Origin: Sulfitobacter sp. F26204
GTDB lineage: Bacteria > Pseudomonadota > Alphaproteobacteria > Rhodobacterales > Rhodobacteraceae
DNA length: 64,000 nt
Direction of reading: 5' to 3'
Assembly: GCF_026410305.1 (NCBI RefSeq)
Contig: NZ_JAPMLQ010000001.1
Location: 496,001-560,000, forward strand
The notes beneath the pieces were generated by a model. The model worked only from the letters and a program-made list of their open reading frames with translations, had not been told where the DNA came from and did no database searches. The translations under genes and the position numbers were made by a program. This document shows, piece after piece, positions 53,915 to 62,728 of this stretch. Position 1 is the stretch's first letter. Each line of letters opens with the position of its first letter.

Positions 53915-55828
53915 TCAGTTTTGCGACAGGCTTTCTGCCAGGCGCATAAGTTGGATCGCTTCGGTGCGGTATCCAAAGGGATCGTCGCCTTTGGTGCGGG
54001 TGGCGAGAGCGATGGCATCGGCATAGGACCAATCGCCAGTATATGTGCCGTCGCGCAGCAACTGTCCAAATCCCGCGATGGCAGCGGCGAAGGATGCATT
54101 ACCCACATCAGAGGTCGTAATAGCGGTTTCGATCAACTGGCTGCTGGCGTCGCCGGGTGCCTTGTAGCGCAGGCGCAGGAAGGCAAGTTCGTCATTTTCG
54201 CCTGTCGACGCTGCACTTGTTTCGGCGGAGCCGTAGCGCAGGGGGCTGTTGCGTTCTGCGGGAGACCCCTTGGGGGTGACCTCATAAATCGCGGTGACCT
54301 GGTGGCCTGCACCGATGTCGCCAGCGTCTACCTTGTCGTTGTTGAAATCCTCGCGGTTCAGGGCGCGGGTTTCATATCCGATCAGGCGGTATTCCGATAC
54401 GGTGGAGGGGTTGAATTCGACCTGAATCTTGACGTCATCGGCAATCGGGAACAGTGCGCCGGAAAGTTGATCGACCAATACCTTTTGCGCCTCTGACAGG
54501 GTGTCGATATAGGCAGCCTGACCGTTGCCGTTCTGGGCCAGTGCCTGCATCGTGGCGTCATCAAGATTGCCCCGGCCAAAGCCCAGGACACTGAGGTAGG
54601 TACCGGAGTCACGCTTGTCTGCGATATAATCCTTGAGCGCCTCGGGATCGTTCAGCCCGACGTTGAAGTCACCGTCCGTGGCGAGGATCACGCGGTTTAC
54701 ATCACCCTTGTTGGCCATGGCGGCGGCGGTGGCATAGGCCTGTTGCAGACCTGCCTGACCCGCGGTTGATCCCCCCGCGCCGAGGTTGTTCAGGGCGTTA
54801 AGTATGGTTGCGCGTTCCGAGGCCGCTGTGGGGGCAAGAACCTGACCCGCACTGCCCGCATAGGTGACGATCGCGACCTGGTCTTCGGGGCGGAGTTGTC
54901 CCAACATCAAGCGGAAGGATTGCTTGAGCAACGGTAGTTTGTTGGGCTGTTCCATGGAGCCTGACGTGTCGATCAGGAAGACAAGGTTGAGCGGTGGCCG
55001 GTCGGCCAGATCAGGCAAGGCACCCTGGATACCGATTTGCAAAAGCTGGGTGTCGGGATTCCAGGGGGTCTGGGTGATGGACACAGTCGGGGAGAAGGCC
55101 GCATCACCCTGAGGCGCGGTGTAATCGTAAGGGAAATAGTTGATCATTTCCTCCACCCGTACGGCGTCTTTGGGAGGCAATTGGCCGTTGGTCAGGGAAT
55201 TGCGGATCACGGAATACGAGGCGGTGTCAACGTCAATTGAGAAAGTCGAGACCGGGGATTCAGTGGTTATGTTTACCGGATTCGTGTCGGCGTTGGCAAA
55301 GGCTTCGGTGTCCGCCTCGGGCAAGATCACTGGCGGTTCCATGACCAACCCACTTGCTGCCGGTGCCGACATCTTGGCGCGGCTTGACGGGGCGGGGGCA
55401 CCAAGCATGTTGTCGCTTGCCATCTCCATTGTGACCATCGGGGCGGTATGCTCAACGATCACGGGGGCTTCTACAACGGGTTCCGACATCTCTACCGGTT
55501 TTCGCAGTTCGGCTGGCGCGTAAGGCGCGTCGGGGGATTGTGGCAACACCCGGTCGCCCAAGGGCGACAGCATCACAAGACCAACAGCAACAATGGCGGT
55601 CGAGGCCGTAAGGCCAGCGCGGGAGGTAAGGGTATTCAGCATATTTCTAACTCCTGAGACAAGGCCCGTTTTCGGGCGATCAGAAGTAAGACGTGCGCCA
55701 TCCCGCGATCCTTGGAGATCCGCGAAATTTTTTTGCGCGAGGGTGATGTTTTCTGCGCGGCGGGCAGGATCGGGGGGCGGTGTTGCACCGCTCATCAGGG
55801 ATTTCAGATCGTCGAGGTCGTCGCTCAT
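53915..55828 (-). CDS. Membrane-anchored von Willebrand (YfbK-like) vWA protein, putative anti-sigma partner
   Basis: This 637-residue protein has a cytoplasmic N-terminus (about 1-70, with DDLDDLKSLMSGATPPPDPARR, reminiscent of anti-sigma proteins), one TM helix (about 72-91), a Pro/Ala-rich periplasmic linker (95-185), a YfbK N-terminal module (STFSIDVDTASYSVIRN), a vWA domain with MIDAS Asp287-x-Ser289-x-Ser291 (FLIDTSGSM) and Thr-Asp (ATDGDFN), and a C-terminal DUF3520-like region. It overlaps the ECF sigma gene by 4 nt, which is the standard arrangement for a sigma factor and its anti-sigma. That role is inferred from position and N-terminus only. Confidence 0.85.
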   Translation of the reverse strand: MSDDLDDLKSLMSGATPPPDPARRAENITLAQKNFADLQGSRDGARLTSDRPKTGLVSGVRNMLNTLTSRAGLTASTAIVAVGLVMLSPLGDRVLPQSPDAPYAPAELRKPVEMSEPVVEAPVIVEHTAPMVTMEMASDNMLGAPAPSSRAKMSAPAASGLVMEPPVILPEADTEAFANADTNPVNITTESPVSTFSIDVDTASYSVIRNSLTNGQLPPKDAVRVEEMINYFPYDYTAPQGDAAFSPTVSITQTPWNPDTQLLQIGIQGALPDLADRPPLNLVFLIDTSGSMEQPNKLPLLKQSFRLMLGQLRPEDQVAIVTYAGSAGQVLAPTAASERATILNALNNLGAGGSTAGQAGLQQAYATAAAMANKGDVNRVILATDGDFNVGLNDPEALKDYIADKRDSGTYLSVLGFGRGNLDDATMQALAQNGNGQAAYIDTLSEAQKVLVDQLSGALFPIADDVKIQVEFNPSTVSEYRLIGYETRALNREDFNNDKVDAGDIGAGHQVTAIYEVTPKGSPAERNSPLRYGSAETSAASTGENDELAFLRLRYKAPGDASSQLIETAITTSDVGNASFAAAIAGFGQLLRDGTYTGDWSYADAIALATRTKGDDPFGYRTEAIQLMRLAESLSQN

Positions 55829-56364
55829 TGCGTTTCCTCCTGTCGCAGGGCTGCGAGGTGTTTCTTGGCCTGGGAAATGCGCCAGCTAATGGTGCCTTCG
55901 GGAACTCCCAGGATGTCGCTTGCCTGGGCATGGGTCATATCATCGAGAACCAGCGCCAGTGTATCGCGCAGATCGTCAGGCAAGCTGCGCATGGCGGTTG
56001 TCAGCCAGTCGATTGCCTCTTCGGTTTCGGCCTCTGCGGCGCGGCGGTTCACTTCCCAATCGCCCCAGCCACTGGCTGCTTTGGCGTGGGTGGCGGCGCG
56101 GCGGCGACGGTCGTGGGCGGCGTTGACGCAGAGGCGGTAGGCCCAGGTGGTGAATGCGGCCTCGCCCTTGTAGCTTTGCAGTTTGGCCGGTAGCGCGGCA
56201 CAGATGTCCTGGGTCAGATCTTCGGCTTCGGCCTGTGATCCGGTCAGGCGGAAGCACAGACGGAACAGGCGGTCATACTGACGCTCGATCAGCGTGGCAA
56301 AGGCCGCGCCATCGCCGCCAGCGGCCGCCAGGGCCAGAGAGGTATCATCGGTTTTCATCAGCAT
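55825..56364 (-). CDS. ECF-type RNA polymerase sigma factor
   Basis: This 179-residue protein has sigma region 2 (about 16-80: AFATLIERQYDRLFRLCFRLTGSQAEAEDLTQDICAAL, with AFTTWAYRLCVNAA) and region 4 (about 115-170: LPDDLRDTLALVLDDMTHAQASDILGVPEGTISWRISQAKKHL), the compact ECF design. The start is uncertain among ATG 56364, ATG 56358 and further-upstream codons; no strong ribosome-binding site is seen. It is translationally coupled to the vWA protein. Confidence 0.9.
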   Translation of the reverse strand: MLMKTDDTSLALAAAGGDGAAFATLIERQYDRLFRLCFRLTGSQAEAEDLTQDICAALPAKLQSYKGEAAFTTWAYRLCVNAAHDRRRRAATHAKAASGWGDWEVNRRAAEAETEEAIDWLTTAMRSLPDDLRDTLALVLDDMTHAQASDILGVPEGTISWRISQAKKHLAALRQEETQ

Positions 56365-56485
56365 CACCAAAGTATGACGGATGTCATTGGTCAATTCTTG
56401 GCCGATGACAATATTTTTCTGGTCTGAACGGCTTGGCAACCTTTTTGGGCGATTTAGGGCAGGTCTTTATCTGGCTGGAGTGCTG

Positions 56486-57175
56486 ATGCGTCTGATTATA
56501 CTCACCTTGATCTATTTCAGCCTGTTGGTCGGTGGTGTCCGGGGACAACCGGTTTCCTTGTTGGGGGGTGTTGGGGCAAAGTTTGTGTCGGCGCGGCCGA
56601 CATCCGACCCGAATGCGCCGGGTCTGTTTATTGGCCAGCGGGTGGTCGTCACGGCGCGTTTGAAAATGCCGTCGCCGACGGGGTTGCAGGGAGCGGATGT
56701 TGAGGTGATCCGCACCATGATCGAAGAGGCGGAATCGCGTCGTGACGGCTATGATGCGGTGCAATTCGGGGCGGTGGTCAAACCACCCAAGCGGCCGACA
56801 GAGATGACATTGGCCGAGATTTTCACATGGATTGACAGCACACCGGGGCAACCGCATGCGATCGGCTTATATCAGTTTGTGCCCGATACACTGCGCCGTG
56901 TGGTGCAGGACACGGGGATCGAAGAAAATGAAAGGTTTGGGACAGCGGTACAGGACCGCCTGGCTGATGTGTTAATCATCGAAGCCGGTTTGCAGGATTT
57001 TCGCGCCGGCACGCTGGGGCGGACGGAGTTCATGAACAATCTGGCGAAAATCTGGGCCGGTTTGCCGAATTCGACCGGAAAGTCGCATTACCATGGATAT
57101 GCAGGCAACAAGGCGTCGGTGACCTGGACCCGCTTTGAAGAGGTGATGGCACGGATCACACCCGAAACCGGGTGA
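56486..57175 (+). CDS. Exported muramidase/lytic-transglycosylase-like protein (lambda R-like fold)
   Basis: This 229-residue protein has a signal peptide (MRLIILTLIYFSLLVGGVRG) and a helical C-terminal domain (about 90-225) that resembles phage lambda R / GH104-type lysozymes: the helix-loop IGLYQFVPDTLRRV, QDRLADVLI and the closing GYAGNKASVTWTRFEEVM. The catalytic acid is probably a Glu near AEIFTWIDS, but I cannot align it with certainty. GGAG precedes the ATG at 56486. Divergent from the sigma operon, so it may be among the genes under that sigma factor. Confidence 0.65.
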   Translation: MRLIILTLIYFSLLVGGVRGQPVSLLGGVGAKFVSARPTSDPNAPGLFIGQRVVVTARLKMPSPTGLQGADVEVIRTMIEEAESRRDGYDAVQFGAVVKPPKRPTEMTLAEIFTWIDSTPGQPHAIGLYQFVPDTLRRVVQDTGIEENERFGTAVQDRLADVLIIEAGLQDFRAGTLGRTEFMNNLAKIWAGLPNSTGKSHYHGYAGNKASVTWTRFEEVMARITPETG

Positions 57176-57183
57176 AGGGTGGA

Positions 57184-57205
57184 AAGGCGGGGATAACCCC
57201 GCCTT
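57184..57205. terminator. Bidirectional terminator between the muramidase and gabD
   Basis: AAGGCGGGG-ATAA-CCCCGCCTT is a perfect 9-bp stem located between convergent stops at 57175 and 57210. Confidence 0.75.
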
Positions 57206-57209
57206 ACAA

Positions 57210-58679
57210 TCAAACGCTCATGCAGATGTATTTCATCTCCAGATAATCCTCGATGCCGTGGTGCGAACCTTCACGGCCAAGACCGGATTGTTTCACACCG
57301 CCAAAGGGGGCCACTTCGGTAGAAATGATTCCGGTGTTCACGCCGACGATGCCGTATTCCAGTGCCTCGGCGACCTTGTACACGCGGCTGAGGTCCTTGG
57401 CATAGAAGTAGCTGGCCAGACCGAAAATCGTGTCATTTGCCATGGCAATCACTTCGTCTTCGTTTTCGAATTTGAACAGAGGGGCGAAGGGGCCAAAGGT
57501 TTCGTCCTGAGCGACCATCATGTCCTGTGTTACGCCGGTAACGATGGTGGGGGGCAGGAAATTGCCGTCCATCGCGCCATTGCCGCCAAGGATAACAGTG
57601 GCACCCTTGGCAACCGCATCGTCGATGTGTTCCTTGACCTTTTCACCGGCGGCGGGGTTGATCAGTGGTCCGAGGTCGACGCCTTCTTCGAGGCCGTCAC
57701 CGATTTTCAGTTGTTCGACACGAGTCTTCAACCGGGCGGCAAAGTCGTCATAAACGCTGGCTTGTACATAGATCCGGTTGGCGCAAACGCAGGTTTGGCC
57801 ATTGTTGCGGAATTTGCACAGGATGGCACCTTCGACGGCCGCATCCAGATCGGCATCATCAAAGACGATAAAGGGCGCGTTGCCACCCAGTTCCATGGAG
57901 CATTTCATCACCTGATCGGCCGCTTGCTTCAACAGGATACGCCCGACCTCTGTTGAGCCTGTGAAGGTGATCTTGCGCACAGCGGGGTTTTCGCAGAATT
58001 CTTTGCCGATGGCAGAGGACGACGACGAGGGCACCACGTTGAAGACGCCAGCAGGAATGCCGGCACGTTCCGCCAAGACGCCCATGACAATGGCGGAAAG
58101 TGGTGTTTCGGCGGCAGGGCGGGCGACAAAAGAGCAGCCGGCAGCCAGTGCTGGGGCAGCCTTGCGGGTGATCATCGCATTGGGAAAGTTCCAGGGCGTG
58201 ATCGAGGCGGCAACGCCAATGGGTTGTTTGAGCACGGTGATACGCTTGTCGCGCTGATGACCGGGGATGGTTTCGCCGTAAATACGCTTGGCCTCTTCTC
58301 CGAAAAACTCGATGAAGGACGCGCCATAGCCGATTTCGCCCTTGGCCTCAGCCAGAGGTTTGCCCTGTTCGGCGGTCAGGATGACGCCGAGATCATGCTG
58401 GTTTTCCATCATCAGATCGAACCATTTGCGCAGGACGGCGGCACGTTCCTTGCCGGTCCATTTGGCCCATTCCTTTTGCGCTGTTTCAGCCTGTGCAATG
58501 GCACCTGCAACCTGTGCGCGGCTCAGGTTTGCAACCTTGGCAATCACATCACCACGGGCGGGGTTCAATACGTCGAAGGTTCCGTCGTCGCCATCCACCC
58601 ATTTCCCACCGATGTAGGCGCGGGTTTCCAGCAGGGTTGGATCGGTCAACAGGGATTTCAGGTCGGTTTCATTGGTCAT
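57210..58679 (-). CDS. gabD: NAD(P)-dependent succinate-semialdehyde dehydrogenase
   Basis: This 489-residue aldehyde dehydrogenase has the catalytic ELGGNAPFIVFDDADLD (general base Glu) and NNGQTCVCANRIYVQ (nucleophile Cys about 287), GSTEVG of the cofactor loop and the FGPFAPLFKFENEDEVI segment. The VARPAAETPLSAI-ALAERAG arrangement matches GabD rather than betaine aldehyde dehydrogenase. The ATG at 58679 follows GGAGA; the longer frame to 58757 has no support. It would finish GABA or 4-hydroxybutyrate breakdown into succinate. Confidence 0.88.
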   Translation of the reverse strand: MTNETDLKSLLTDPTLLETRAYIGGKWVDGDDGTFDVLNPARGDVIAKVANLSRAQVAGAIAQAETAQKEWAKWTGKERAAVLRKWFDLMMENQHDLGVILTAEQGKPLAEAKGEIGYGASFIEFFGEEAKRIYGETIPGHQRDKRITVLKQPIGVAASITPWNFPNAMITRKAAPALAAGCSFVARPAAETPLSAIVMGVLAERAGIPAGVFNVVPSSSSSAIGKEFCENPAVRKITFTGSTEVGRILLKQAADQVMKCSMELGGNAPFIVFDDADLDAAVEGAILCKFRNNGQTCVCANRIYVQASVYDDFAARLKTRVEQLKIGDGLEEGVDLGPLINPAAGEKVKEHIDDAVAKGATVILGGNGAMDGNFLPPTIVTGVTQDMMVAQDETFGPFAPLFKFENEDEVIAMANDTIFGLASYFYAKDLSRVYKVAEALEYGIVGVNTGIISTEVAPFGGVKQSGLGREGSHHGIEDYLEMKYICMSV

Positions 58680-58944
58680 TGGTGTTCTCCGCTTGGTTGC
58701 GGGACTCCTTTCAATTCTGGTTCGGTTTGTCCAGTTTTTCTTGGCCCATCGGCGCATTCGGGGTTTTTGTGCCGATGCTGACCAACGGGCTGCGCAATGA
58801 CTACTGGACGCCGTGCCCTATGACGTTGAAAGTAGCGGGCATGAGCATGATGGACGTGATCAGCGCATGGAGACCTAAAAAGGAGGGGCCCTTTGGAAAT
58901 GGGGGAGGCATGACGCAGGTCAGACGCAATGTAGTGCAAAGGAA

Positions 58945-60168
58945 ATGAGCGTTTCAGCTGCCATGATGCGCAACGTCACATTGTATCCTTGGTTCAAGTT
59001 TGCGCAGAATTTGTTGTTCTGGCAGGCGGTCTGGTTCCTTTATTTTCAGACGGCACTTTCTGCAGCCGAGGCCATCATGCTCTATGCGGTATATGATGTC
59101 GCAACCACTGTGTTGGAAGTGCCGTCCGGCTATCTGTCGGACCGGATCGGGCGCAGACGCACCTTGATCTTGGCTTGTGTGGCGGGCGCATTGGGTGCAG
59201 CGCTGATTGCGGGGGGGCAAGGGTTCGTCGTTTTTGCAGTGGCACAGGTCTGTCTGGGGACCAGTTCGGCCTTTGCTTCGGGAACCGACAATGCGATTTT
59301 ATACGAATCCCTGGCTGCGGACGGTCGGCCCGAGCAGGTTGAAGCACAGGAAACACGCGGCTGGCGGGCGTCCCTGACCGGTCTGGCGTTGTCGGCGGTC
59401 ACAGGTGGTGTTCTGGCCAGTTATTCATTCGAATTGGCCTTTGCGGCGGGTGCGGTGGCGATGCTGGTTTGTCTGGCCCTGGCCTGGTCGTTTAGCGAAC
59501 CTGCCCATGATGCCACCGGGGCAGATCATTTCGGAATGGCGGCGCAGTGGCGGTATTTCAGGCACTCGATGAGGCAATCCGTTCTTGTCTGGCTCTTTAT
59601 TCTGTCGGTTCTGATGTACGGGTTCAGCCATGTTCCCTTTGTTTTTGGTCAGCCATTTATCGCGCAGGCGATGGAGGGGGTGGTCTGGCCTGTCGAAGCC
59701 CCGGTGGTCAGCGGGGCGGTGTCTGCCATGATGATGCTGGTGTCGGTTGTTGCCTCGTTGATTGCAGTAAATTTACGGGCGCGGATCGGCCTGGCGGGGA
59801 TCCTGTTGCTGGCATTTGCGATACAGATCGGGCTTATTGCCATGCTGGCGCTGACCAGTTCGGCGCTGGCGATTGGTGTACTTTTGTTGCGGATGGTCCC
59901 GAACTCTTTTGCGCGACCGTTTATCGTGGCACGGATTCAGCCCCTTCTGGGAGATCAGGGGCGGGCAACCTATCTGTCATTGCAGAGCTTTGCGGGAAGG
60001 TTGTTGTTTGCGGGCAGTTTGCTGTTTGCCGCAGCCTATGCGCCGGCGGGGGCAAGCATGGCCTATGGCGATATTCAAACGACATTGGCAGGCTATGCGC
60101 TTGCCGGTGCTGTGGGCTTTGCGCTGTTGTTTACATTGGTGCGCTGGGCGAGACTGGAAACCGACTGA
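58945..60168 (+). CDS. MFS transporter
   Basis: This 407-residue major facilitator protein has 12 predicted helices and the loop-2-3 signature YLSDRIGRRRTL with the preceding helix VPSG. Typical small-molecule exporter layout, no recognisable substrate class. The ATG at 58945 overlaps a 57-codon upstream frame ending at 58948, which I do not think is real. An ATG at 58963 is an alternative start. Confidence 0.82.
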   Translation: MSVSAAMMRNVTLYPWFKFAQNLLFWQAVWFLYFQTALSAAEAIMLYAVYDVATTVLEVPSGYLSDRIGRRRTLILACVAGALGAALIAGGQGFVVFAVAQVCLGTSSAFASGTDNAILYESLAADGRPEQVEAQETRGWRASLTGLALSAVTGGVLASYSFELAFAAGAVAMLVCLALAWSFSEPAHDATGADHFGMAAQWRYFRHSMRQSVLVWLFILSVLMYGFSHVPFVFGQPFIAQAMEGVVWPVEAPVVSGAVSAMMMLVSVVASLIAVNLRARIGLAGILLLAFAIQIGLIAMLALTSSALAIGVLLLRMVPNSFARPFIVARIQPLLGDQGRATYLSLQSFAGRLLFAGSLLFAAAYAPAGASMAYGDIQTTLAGYALAGAVGFALLFTLVRWARLETD

Positions 60169-60275
60169 CCCCTTTTCAAGCGCATGCGGTTTTGCGACAG
60201 TTATAACAAGGAGGGATGTAAATAGTTTTTACATCCCCTATATTACGTCTAACTTATTGAAAACGGGAGTGCCGC

Positions 60276-61352
60276 ATGGCCAATTTAGACGCACAGGTCA
60301 GGGAATCGCAAAGCCAGGTCGCCGAGGCACAAAGCAAGATTGCCGAATTGACCAGCCGGATCGAGACCGCGCGTAACAAACTCAAGAGCGGCGACGATGC
60401 GATGATGGACATCGAAAACGCCACTCTGGAAGATGTTCATGCCCATACCGAAGTGATGAATGCGAATATCGCCGAGTTGATCATGGGGCTGGACGATGTC
60501 ACCGCCGGATTCAGCCGTGATTTTGACGAGATGCGGAACAAGACGGGCTGGGAGAGTTTTGTCGGGATTTTCGCCCGTGCCAAGTCGGATGCAATGCGCC
60601 AGGAACGTGTGCGCTCTGCTTCCATCGATGACAAGCTGCAGGATCTTATTTCCAAATCCGATACGATTGTGAATTTGCTCGAAGGGCAGTTGGCGATGCT
60701 GGAAGAACAGAAGGTCAAGGTCGAGGACAACCTGACCGAAACGCTGGACGAGCGGGAGATGACTGTTTCCGAACTGGAAACAATCCGAAGCGATATTCAA
60801 GGCATGGATCCGACCATCATCAAGCTGGAAAACGCGATTGCATCGGAAATGGATGCGGCCAAGCGCACCAAGCTGGAGACCGAACTGGCCGAGGCAAATA
60901 CAAAGTACAACGCGCTGGTGCAGGACGAACAGGTGAAGCTGGCGAAGTCACAGACGCTGGAGAGGTATATCGAAAAGGGCAAGACCTGGATCGATTCGCT
61001 GCAAAATCAGGCAGCGACGCAGATGGTGCTGATCAACAAGTTGCAGACGGATACCAAGCAACGTGTTGTTCTGTATGACGCTTTGACCAAGTCGCTGAAG
61101 ACCGCACAGCAGCAGGACGTGGCGCACCGGATCAACGAGATCGGCGTCAAGACGGATCAGGAGGCGCAATCGGCCATGGCCGGGATTGGTGCGGCGACCA
61201 ACGCGCGCATGGCCGAGATGATGGAGAAACACGAGGATCACATGGTCTTCGCGCGTGAGGTACTGGAGGCGAAAGCCAAGGCCGACGAGAGGTTCGCACG
61301 GCGGTTCCAGAAGATCATCGAGAAGCATGACAGCAACCAGTATGGGGCGTGA
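60276..61352 (+). CDS. Coiled-coil protein, distantly TelA-like, first gene of an AAA+ operon
   Basis: This 358-residue, nearly all-helical protein has heptad-rich segments at about 1-45, 105-165, 170-260 and a charged tail. It contains IFARAKSDAMRQERVRSASIDDKLQDLISKSDTIV followed by long helices with a TWIDSLQNQAATQMVLINKLQ motif; the order and spacing recall TelA/KlaA tellurite-resistance proteins, but the similarity is weak and read by eye. No membrane segment. ATG with GGGAG upstream. The stop overlaps the next ATG by 11 nt. Confidence 0.6.
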   Translation: MANLDAQVRESQSQVAEAQSKIAELTSRIETARNKLKSGDDAMMDIENATLEDVHAHTEVMNANIAELIMGLDDVTAGFSRDFDEMRNKTGWESFVGIFARAKSDAMRQERVRSASIDDKLQDLISKSDTIVNLLEGQLAMLEEQKVKVEDNLTETLDEREMTVSELETIRSDIQGMDPTIIKLENAIASEMDAAKRTKLETELAEANTKYNALVQDEQVKLAKSQTLERYIEKGKTWIDSLQNQAATQMVLINKLQTDTKQRVVLYDALTKSLKTAQQQDVAHRINEIGVKTDQEAQSAMAGIGAATNARMAEMMEKHEDHMVFAREVLEAKAKADERFARRFQKIIEKHDSNQYGA

Positions 61353-61542
61353 GACATTAGGAAGATCAGCTTGGCTGTTTGCCACGGCTGGCATTCTTGT
61401 TTTTCCCCTGTTGTTTGTAGATGTAATTTCCGAAGGGTTTCCGCTGCCTTTCGAGATCGTGGTTGCTGCCTTGCTTTTTACGTCTGCTTTCGTTTTCCGG
61501 GAACCGGGCCGTTCCTGGTTTAGAGGTGATCAAATTGACTGA
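61342..61542 (+). CDS. Small two-helix membrane protein
   Basis: This 66-residue protein has hydrophobic helices at about 9-25 (AWLFATAGILVFPLLFV) and 31-49 (PFEIVVAALLFTSAFVF). Function unknown. It begins inside the coiled-coil gene (11-nt overlap) and its stop overlaps the next gene by 8 nt, so it is an integral member of the operon. Confidence 0.65.
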   Translation: MGRETLGRSAWLFATAGILVFPLLFVDVISEGFPLPFEIVVAALLFTSAFVFREPGRSWFRGDQID

Positions 61543-62656
61543 CCTCGTTCACGATCATGTCGACCTTTCCGGTACCTATGGGTCGCGCCGGTATTTCCGT
61601 AAATTCGAAAACATCATGCAGTATATGTTGCATGTGGCGGGTGTGATGGAGGCCGAGGGCAAGCTGAACCCTGACGAGGTGAATATCCTTACCCGCTATG
61701 CGGCGAAGTTAAATCATACGTTCAAGGCTTTGGGCTTGAAATATCTGCTGGCTGGGCGTGAGACAGGGCGGTTCTTTGGTGCGCTGACCATGGATGTGCG
61801 CGACAGCGGTTTTCCGGTGGCCGAAGAATTGATGACCATGGCAAATGATGCCCAGCGGGCGCAGAGGCTGTTGGAGGATATGGCCCCGGTCGAGGCGTTG
61901 AAGGACCAGATGGTGCAGACCATTCTGAGCGAGCGCAAGGTGCCGACGAAGCTGCAGTTTTCTCTTTCCCAGCGGCTCTATTACGAGGAATTGGCGAAGG
62001 GTGATCTGTTTTGGGTCCAGAATGATGCGCAGTCGCAGTGGTTGGGCAACATCGCCGAAAGACGACGCCAGTTCCGACTGCATTGGGCGACTTATGACAG
62101 TCAGGTGAACTTGCCGGTGATTTACATGATGGAGGTGGAGGACAGCGGGCGCATTGGCTTGCCCAAAGACCAGCGGCGCTGGCCGGAGGTGCAGGCGCAC
62201 CTGAGTGCGCAGGCGCTGGGCGGGCTGAAGCTGTTGACCATCGCCAAGGGGTTTGACGAGGATTTCGACGATCTGCACCCCAAAAGATTGCGGCGGTTCC
62301 ATCTGGGGCCGATGTATTCGCATTCCTACACCCGTCAGGCAGGGCCGTTGCGTTCGGTTCTGGCGGAGGCCAAGGCCCCCGAAGGACAGGACTGGGCGTT
62401 GGTCTGGACCGAGGAGGAACTGGTCTCGGATCGGGTGGTTGCGCAGAAATCAGGTTGGTTTTCGACGGTGGAGCGTGAAGTTTTCGCGCTTGATCCCTTT
62501 GCGGCCAACGGGCCGGATCTGGGGGCCACGCGGCAGGAGCGGTCGATCATTCTGCCGCAGCGGGTGTTTCAGGTGCTGGATGAAAAACAACCTGCGGGGT
62601 TTGCCTCGGTACGCAAGTTTGTGGTCAGTGCCAAGGGGCGGGTGTTGCAGTATTGA
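61535..62656 (+). CDS. Operon protein of unknown function (possibly DUF6638)
   Basis: This 373-residue protein has no signal peptide or membrane helix and no motif I can name with certainty; it may match the DUF6638 family found in Rhodobacterales. It opens TDLVHDHVDLSGTYGSRRYF, followed by helices to about 110, then a mixed alpha/beta half with LFWVQNDAQSQWLGNIAERRRQFRLHWATYDSQVN. It starts at TTG 61535 with AGAGGTGAT about 7 nt upstream; other in-frame starts (GTG 61526, ORF start 61463) overlap the membrane gene more deeply. Translationally coupled upstream and followed by the AAA+ ATPase. Confidence 0.6.
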   Translation: MTDLVHDHVDLSGTYGSRRYFRKFENIMQYMLHVAGVMEAEGKLNPDEVNILTRYAAKLNHTFKALGLKYLLAGRETGRFFGALTMDVRDSGFPVAEELMTMANDAQRAQRLLEDMAPVEALKDQMVQTILSERKVPTKLQFSLSQRLYYEELAKGDLFWVQNDAQSQWLGNIAERRRQFRLHWATYDSQVNLPVIYMMEVEDSGRIGLPKDQRRWPEVQAHLSAQALGGLKLLTIAKGFDEDFDDLHPKRLRRFHLGPMYSHSYTRQAGPLRSVLAEAKAPEGQDWALVWTEEELVSDRVVAQKSGWFSTVEREVFALDPFAANGPDLGATRQERSIILPQRVFQVLDEKQPAGFASVRKFVVSAKGRVLQY

Positions 62657-62728
62657 CCTGCGGGCGCGGTCTGTGTGGTTTTGTGTCGGATTCGAGTTTA
62701 TTGGCAAGATGAAAGAGGGGGACGCGCG

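Noticed and set aside
56486-57175. Prophage remnant inferred from a lambda R-like muramidase
   Set aside because: It has its own signal peptide and no holin, integrase or phage gene nearby; the neighbours are chromosomal housekeeping genes.
58778-58948. 57-codon frame ending in ATGA overlap with the MFS gene
   Set aside because: Composition and lack of recognisable features suggest chance. The overlap alone is weak evidence, and the region is otherwise a plain 265-bp gap.
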